Positions 58,930 to 64,000 of a DNA stretch of 64,000 nt are shown here, piece after piece. The stretch's first letter is position 1. Every line of letters starts with the position of its first letter. The DNA is from Drechmeria coniospora (lineage: Eukaryota; Ascomycota; Sordariomycetes; Hypocreales; Ophiocordycipitaceae), in the NCBI RefSeq assembly GCF_001625195.1, contig NC_054389.1:1426001-1490000 (forward strand), in the 5' to 3' direction. Below the pieces are notes generated by a model, which had not been told where the DNA came from, did no database searches, and saw only the letters and a program-made list of their open reading frames with translations. The translations under genes were made by a program, and so were the position numbers.

Positions 58930-59165
58930 GGCACAGCGGTGCAATAAGTACAAGTACTCCGGATACCTACACACCTTGGTGCTACTGTAGGTACTTACTT
59001 ACTTACTAGGTACCTAAGTAAGTACTTACAGTGCTTACAAGTGCATGCACAGTATAGTTGTACATGTTTAGTTGTACATGTACTTGTACAGTAAGTGCAC
59101 AAGTACTTACTTCATGTACTGTAATACTCAGTACGGAATACTCGCACGGAATACGGAGTACTCAC
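58930..59165. repeat. GTAC-word island 13, with inverted repeat
   Basis: Contains GTACTTACTTA (about 58991-59001) facing TAAGTAAGTAC (about 59015-59025) around CTAGGTACC, then GTTGTACATGTACTTGTAC near 59073-59091 and GGAATACGGAGTACTC near 59148-59163. Confidence 0.8.
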
Positions 59166-59360
59166 ATCACCTTTCCAGTGATGTTGGGGTGGGTCGGTCA
59201 AAACTTTCGGTGAGCTGGTGGGGTCCCCATATGCTATCGCATGTCATCGCACCTAAATTTTTCTCTCGCCGCCCCACGGTGCAACAATTGCTGAGCGTGT
59301 AGAGCGTGCCCAACGATAGTCTCCTCCCACAACTTGTACGGTACGCTGCAGCAAGCCGCC

Positions 59361-60390
59361 ATGGAAAACGCCTCGGTTGCGAGTCTGCGAGAGACTCTCT
59401 GCTCCGAAGAGACCGCCCTCGCCGTCCGCTTCCGAGCTCTCTTCTCCCTCAAGCACGTGGCGACGACGGCCGAGTCTAGCTCCGCCATCGCCGCCGTCGA
59501 GGCCATCGCCGCCGCCTTCTCTTCGCCGTCTGCCTTGCTCAAGCACGAGCTGGCCTACTGCTTGGGGCAAACGAAAAACGATGCCGCAATCCAGCCTCTG
59601 CGCCGGGTTCTGTCCGACCTTCAAGAGGACCCCATGTGCAGGCACGAGGCCGCCGAGGCTCTGGGCGCGCTGGGCAAGGCCGAAAACCTCCAACTCCTCC
59701 GGCACTTTCGCGATCGCGAGGGCGAAGAGGTTGTCGTGACCGAGACGTGTGAAATTGCCATCGACCGCATAGAGTGGGAAAACTCCAAGGAGAGGCTGCA
59801 GGAAAAGTTGCGACAGAGGCAAGGACATTGTTCTTCTATTGGCTCGGAGCTGCAGGTGGAACTAACGGCCCATCAGTGACTTTGCCTCCATCGACCCCGC
59901 CCCCCCCATGCCCGAGTCCGAAAGGAGCGTCGACGAGCTCGAGAAGACAATGCTCGACGTTCAGCAGCCGCTCTTCATGCGGTACCGAGCCATGTTCGCT
60001 CTGCGCGACCTCGCCTCGCCGCCAGACTGCCACACCGCCGTGCCTGCCGTCCTCGCCCTGGCCAAAGGTTTCAAGGACGAGTCGGCCCTCTTCCGTCACG
60101 AGATCGCCTTCGTCTTCGGCCAGCTGTCGCATCCTGCCTCCATCCCCGCGCTGACGGGAGCCCTGAGCGACGTCAACGAAGCGAGCATGGTCAGGCACGA
60201 GGCCGCCGAGGCGCTGGGCAGCTTGGGCGGGGAGGAGGGTGTCGAGGACATCTTGAAGGCCTTTCTTCAAGACAAGGAGACCGTCGTTCGGGAGAGCGTC
60301 ATCGTCGCCCTCGACATGGCAGACTATGAGAAGAGCGCCGACGCCGAGTACGCGTTGATCCCGGAAGCCGCCAGCGCCGCCGCTTCGTAG
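59361..60390 (+). CDS. LIA1: deoxyhypusine hydroxylase
   Basis: Two exons (59361-59818, 59877-60390) give 323 residues, the usual size. The enzyme hydroxylates deoxyhypusine on eIF5A, finishing the hypusine modification. It is a symmetrical HEAT-repeat dyad with a di-iron centre held by four His-Glu motifs. All four are present: [10 protein letters not shown] (H62-E63), [10 protein letters not shown] (H95-E96), [11 protein letters not shown] and [10 protein letters not shown] in the second half. The intron (59819-59876) is GC-AG: the donor is CAGAG|GCAAGG, the branch point ACTAAC lies 15 nt before CATCAG, and no GT donor keeps the second half in frame. The junction reads [17 protein letters not shown]. 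Convergent with RPA12, with the two stops only ~35 bp apart. Confidence 0.96.
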
Positions 60391-60424
60391 AATAAATGTC
60401 AAACGAGGCCGAGTTGGCGTCGCC

Positions 60425-60916
60425 TCAGTTATTCTCGTTCCACCTGATGACTTGTTAGCGGAGGGGGAGGAGGAGGCGCCGTGGAGTCCGGACGACGTAC
60501 GAATTGCCGCATTCGCAACTGTAGATGACTGTTGAGCCTTCGTCGGCGCCGCGCAGCTGCACTGTTGTGTATTTGACCTCTTCCCTGCCGCAGCTGGGGC
60601 ACCTCTCGAAAACGCTGGTTTCCGTCTGGATGTTGTGCCGCTCGACCGTCTGCACGCTCGAGTGTAGTTTCTGTCGGAGGGCTGATGGGAAATCCGATGG
60701 CTTTGATTTCGTCACAATCGTTTTCGACCCCGTGTCTGGCGGCACCCTGCGTCAGCAAACGACGCTGCGGAAGCCCGGCTGCTCCGTGACGCTCGGCGTA
60801 CCTTTATTCCACTGGCCGCAGCATTCGCACTGGAGAATATTCTTCTCCGTTCCCTTTGTCGACGGTAGGAGGTTTCCGCAGTCGGTGCAGAACACCATGG
60901 ACCCTACGGCAGCCAT
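60425..60916 (-). CDS. RPA12: RNA polymerase I subunit Rpa12
   Basis: Three exons on the minus strand (60802-60916, 60501-60735, 60425-60443) give 122 residues. The N-terminal zinc ribbon reads MVFCTDCGNLLP...ILQCECCGQW. The C-terminal TFIIS-like ribbon is FERCPSCGREEVKYTTVQLR, ADEG, then YSCECGNSWNENN. The linker includes SDFPSALRQKL, usual for Rpa12 rather than Rpb9 or Rpc11. Rpa12 gives Pol I its RNA cleavage and termination functions in the nucleolus. The DE dipeptide of the TFIIS hairpin (ADEG) is kept. The last exon is 19 nt and encodes the W-N-E-N-N tail, which is conserved in the family. Exon 2 joins exon 1 at a CCAG acceptor in phase 1 (QWNK-DTGSK). Confidence 0.95.
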
Positions 60917-61485
60917 CGTTGCTCCTTGGAATCCGCGTTTTTGAGATTCTAGAGGTCAACCCGGGATGGCGAGGATGGCCAGAATTTTGTCTCGTCGGTC
61001 CGCGTAGCCTCGTCCCCCAGCACGAGTACAGTGCGAGCACGAATAATGCCACGGTGCCGTGGGCGGGACTGATGGGGGGAAGGCTGCCGGAGACGAAAAC
61101 GGGAAAACTTGCATGCCATCTAGTGTCCACTCCGGGAAAACCGTTGACTGGCTGCGTGTTGCCATGGAGACCCACTTCGACATTGATGCATGCTCGACCA
61201 GGTAGGCACGCAAGGCTGCGGTTCCCCAGATGGTTCGTCGAATCTTCACGACCGACCGCCATCCACAGGATGCGACCGACAACATTCATTTCCCACATCG
61301 CATCGCTAGCGTAGAGTCGTCTCAAGCGACTGGTGCTTCGATACTCGCCTCCGACTCCTTCGCCCTCCCCACACCCTGCGTCGGACGACCGGTGTCATTC
61401 ACCCCATCCCAAGGCCTTCGATGCGCAGTCCGACCAGCTCCGTCACTCCCCCCTCTGAAGCGGGCTGCATTGTGTGAGCGACAAT
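60917..61485. promoter_or_regulatory. divergent RPA12/SCC2 promoter region
   Basis: 569 bp between divergent starts. It is GC-balanced and free of GTAC-word islands, so the islands are not present in every promoter spacer. No other gene seen. Confidence 0.55.
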
Positions 61486-64000
61486 ATGGCACACGCGCAG
61501 TATCACAATGCGAATGGCCCCAGAAATGGAGCCGGCGTTGCTCATGATCCAGCTTCCCTCCAGTCCATCTCACGCCCACTCACCTTGCAGGAGTCCTTGC
61601 CCTTCTCTCCTCAGACATCAACCGTTCCTTTCCTCCCAGGTCCGTCCCTGCTCGCACCGGCCGCCGCCGTGGCCGCACCGGGAGCTCAGCTTCTAACCTT
61701 GCCTTGGCAGATATCATACCGAACCCGAGCCTCGGGTCCGGCTCGCCGGCCATGACCATCACCGATCTATTCCCCCGAGACGAGTTCGACAAGTTGAACA
61801 GCGAGTCTGCCAACCAGCCGCAAGGGTCTCGCGTGTTGAAGCAGACAACCGACTATGTGTTGCACAATTTGAAGCCTTCACAACGGACACACTAGTATGT
61901 TTCCCTATTTTCCTTTGTCTGAAGGTGCCGGCCGTGCTAATCCTCCGTAGCAAGTTTCCCACGGTGCCCGCCGCAGCTTCCACCGCCGGCGCCGGCAACA
62001 GTCTTGCGCAAGGCCTCTCGCCGTTGACTAAAAGCGTATATGATAGAGTGGGAAGTTTCTTCAAGTCGACAAAGTCCAACACGTCCACCCCCAAGCTCTC
62101 GAATGGCGACCCACCCTTGCCTGCAAAGGTCACGGGAGATGATGCCTCATCAAGATCCAGCCTCCCGCCGCAACCGCACGACGGTCTCCCGGAAGCCCAC
62201 GCTTCACAAAAATCACCGTCAGTCAGGATAGAGGTGGCGATTCCCTCGAAGAGGACCTTCGACCCGACATCCTACCTCGATACCACGGGAGTCGACGAGT
62301 TGCAGGAGCACACTCCCAAATCTGCCGGCGTCGCCGCGGCACAGGCTTCGCAGCAGTCCCCTGCGACGCCAAATCAACCCTCTTCATCATCTTTCAGCGT
62401 CGAGCTGCCTCCCGTGAGCATAAAGAGGGATGAGTACCTGCCGATTGCCGATGCGCCCGATGCCTCGATCCTCTCGACGCGGCGAACTGACGGTCAGAAC
62501 CCCACCGACAGTCAAGGCTTCGCCGTCACAAGTCTTGACCAGCGCCAGAGAGGAGAGGCGTCCCTGGATGCGCTCGACTCGCTCATGCGCACCGTCTTCA
62601 CCGCCGTCGGAGATGCGCTGGCGCACCAACCTGGGTCGGAGCATGTCGTGACGTTGACGACCGACCAGGAGCCCACCATGACCGCCGCCATGCAGCAGAA
62701 GATGCATGGCGCCATCCAAAAGGTCATCGGGCTCAAATGCTTTCACTGCGTTCCGCTGGAAGGACTCGTCCAGGTCATGAAGCTCAGCGAGGCCGGTCTG
62801 AAGCAAGTCGACGGGCTAGAAATCCGCGCCGACGAAGGCTGGGACGAAGCCGCCGTCGAGACCTGGGTCCAACAGCTGCCCGAAGTCGAGACGGCCCTCA
62901 AGGCGGCGCGAACCTGCCTGCGCGTGCTCTCCGGCGGCCGGGAAGACAGGCAGCTGTATTCCGAGGCGGTCATCAACCGGTGCGTCTCCCTCTTCAAGTG
63001 CGTCACGGAAGACTTCATCATGCCGTTGGTCGAGCTGCGCAACTCGGGTCCGACCGCCGGCCTCTTCCGGATGGTGCACAAGCACAAAAAGGTCGTCGCC
63101 TCCGTCTTTGTCTGCTGCCAAAAGTTCTCTTCCGTTCTTGCCGAGCTCGTCACGAGGATCACGCTCTCCGAGTCGGTCATCAACACGCTGGAGTTTAGCG
63201 CATCCAAGCTCATCTTTGTCGAGAATGCCTATTTCGAGAGAGACTCGGCCATTGGCGTTCAGAGGTTTGACGGCATCCGGTCGGCCGCCATGGGCATGCT
63301 CAGTCAGATTTTCTTGATCAGACCGGAGCAGAGGCAAGGCATCATCGACGACATCTTGACTTCCCTCGAGAAGCTCCCTGTTGGAAAGCAGAGCTCTCGA
63401 CAGTTCAAATTATCCGATGGCGGTAGCATCCAGCCCGTCTCCGCCCTCATCATGCGCTTGGTTCAAGCGAGCTCCGGCAGGGTCGACAGCAATGACGCCG
63501 GCGGCCGCGAAGCCGTTCTCCGCAGCATCGACGGCGATGAGGATGCCGAAGGCGAGGAGGTGCTATCCCAGAAGCGAATCCAGGCCATCCCTACCATTAC
63601 GAGCGAGGAGCAGGGCGCGGAGCAGCACGCGGTTGCCATCCAAGAGCTGGAAGCCGCCACGGCCCCCCTCAACGACTCGGCAAGCCGCAACGCGTCCTAC
63701 GTCATCAACTTCATCGTCAAGCGTGCCATCGGCTCCACAAAGTCTGGCGACACGCCCTACCGCAACCTCCTCGACCTCTTCGTCGAAGATTTTACGACGT
63801 GCCTGGATTTGCCGGATTGGCCGTCGGCCGAGCTGCTCCTCCGCCTTTTGATGGTCATGATGGTGCAGCTCTTCGAGGCGGGTAAAACCGCCGCACCAGC
63901 CAAGAACATGGCGCTGGAACTGCTCGGCTCCATGAGCGCTGCCATCTCTCGCCTCCGATCGCACGTGAAGCGAACGGCCACCAGCTCCCTCGAGGGAGGC
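61486..64000 (+). CDS. SCC2: cohesin loader subunit Scc2/Nipped-B (Mis4), 5' part
   Basis: Exons 61486-61639, 61711-61894 and 61951 to the window end give the first ~796 residues; the frame is still open at base 64000, so the gene is cut by the window and not by mutation. Two phase-consistent GT-AG introns join the start (MAHAQYHNANGPRN) to DIIPNPSLGSGS and on to KFPTVPAAAS. The first ~380 residues are Ser/Pro-rich and include YLPIADAPDASIL, matching the Scc4-binding and disordered N-terminus. From ~500 onward HEAT repeats begin: FKCVTEDFIMPLVELRNSG, TLEFSASKLIFVENAYFERD and the family signature LPVGKQSSRQFKLSDGGSIQ (about residue 587). Scc2-Scc4 loads cohesin on chromosomes and stimulates its ATPase. 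Known family length is ~1,800 residues, so well over half lies beyond the edge. Confidence 0.9.

Larger units (their letters stand above)
57937..59360. promoter_or_regulatory. divergent NBP35/LIA1 spacer
   Basis: 1.4 kb between divergent starts, holding both promoters. No coding content. About 130 bp next to NBP35 and about 190 bp next to LIA1 are ordinary sequence; nearly everything between is GTAC-word repeat. Confidence 0.6.

Noticed and set aside
61486..64000. The right-edge gene as a Vps54/GARP subunit
   Set aside because: The LPVGKQSSRQFKLSDGGSIQ block and preceding HEAT segments fit Scc2/Nipped-B, and no Vps54 domain is present.

Overview
The window is nuclear DNA of a filamentous ascomycete. 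Genes are compact and GC-rich, introns are 50-110 bp with GTAHGT-like donors and CTRAC-like branch points, and the protein set (RRG7, Dib1, Tao3/PAG1, CPR, Rio2, Rpn1, OPT, Mtr10, Ras, NBP35, DOHH, RPA12, Scc2) is typical of Sordariomycetes. Protein flavour and the GTAC-rich spacers suggest Hypocreales (inference; species not determined). No prokaryotic operon, CRISPR array, tRNA, rRNA or intact transposon was seen.

Layout: 0.4-1.1 kb RRG7-like (-); 1.7-2.3 kb DIB1 (+); 2.8-10.4 kb TAO3/PAG1 (-); a 4-kb repeat-rich spacer; 14.6-16.8 kb cytochrome P450 reductase (+); a second 4-kb spacer; 21.1-23.1 kb two-RRM protein (+); 23.5-24.8 kb RIO2 (-) divergent from 25.3-28.2 kb RPN1 (+); 28.6-32.1 kb OPT transporter (-) with a repeat-bearing N-terminus; 33.8-34.6 kb 5-formyl-THF cyclo-ligase (+); 35.7-39.0 kb MTR10 (+); 41.0-44.3 kb an unrecognised protein with tandem Zn2Cys6-like modules (+); 45.0-46.4 kb alpha/beta hydrolase (+); 47.6-48.5 kb RAS (-); a 5.6-kb gene desert; 54.1-55.5 kb MoaB/Mog-domain protein with micro-exons (-); 56.2-56.8 kb GMF (+); 56.9-57.9 kb NBP35 (-); 59.4-60.4 kb deoxyhypusine hydroxylase (+); 60.4-60.9 kb RPA12 (-); 61.5 kb to the window end SCC2 (+, truncated by the window).

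Most genes are single-copy housekeeping genes: splicing, ribosome maturation, proteasome, nuclear import, Fe-S assembly, folate metabolism, hypusination, Pol I transcription, cohesin loading, and polarity/Ras signalling. There is no biosynthetic cluster. The gene models below were joined from exons by hand. In every complete multi-exon model whose exons I added up the sum is a multiple of three, and I treat that as support.

Two things stand out. First, the 40.96-44.31 kb gene encodes a lysine/arginine-rich protein with four or five consecutive CxxC-x(6-11)-C pairs, two of them with the exact spacing of a fungal Zn2Cys6 cluster; the usual architecture has one. Second, long spacers are filled with short GTAC-centred words (TACGGAGTA/TACTCCGTA, GTACAAGTAC, CTAGGTAC). 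These occur in spacers that hold promoters and are missing from all six convergent spacers. Unusual splicing is also frequent: two GC-AG introns, a 9-nt and an 18-nt exon in one gene, a start codon alone in its coding exon, and very short last exons in four genes.
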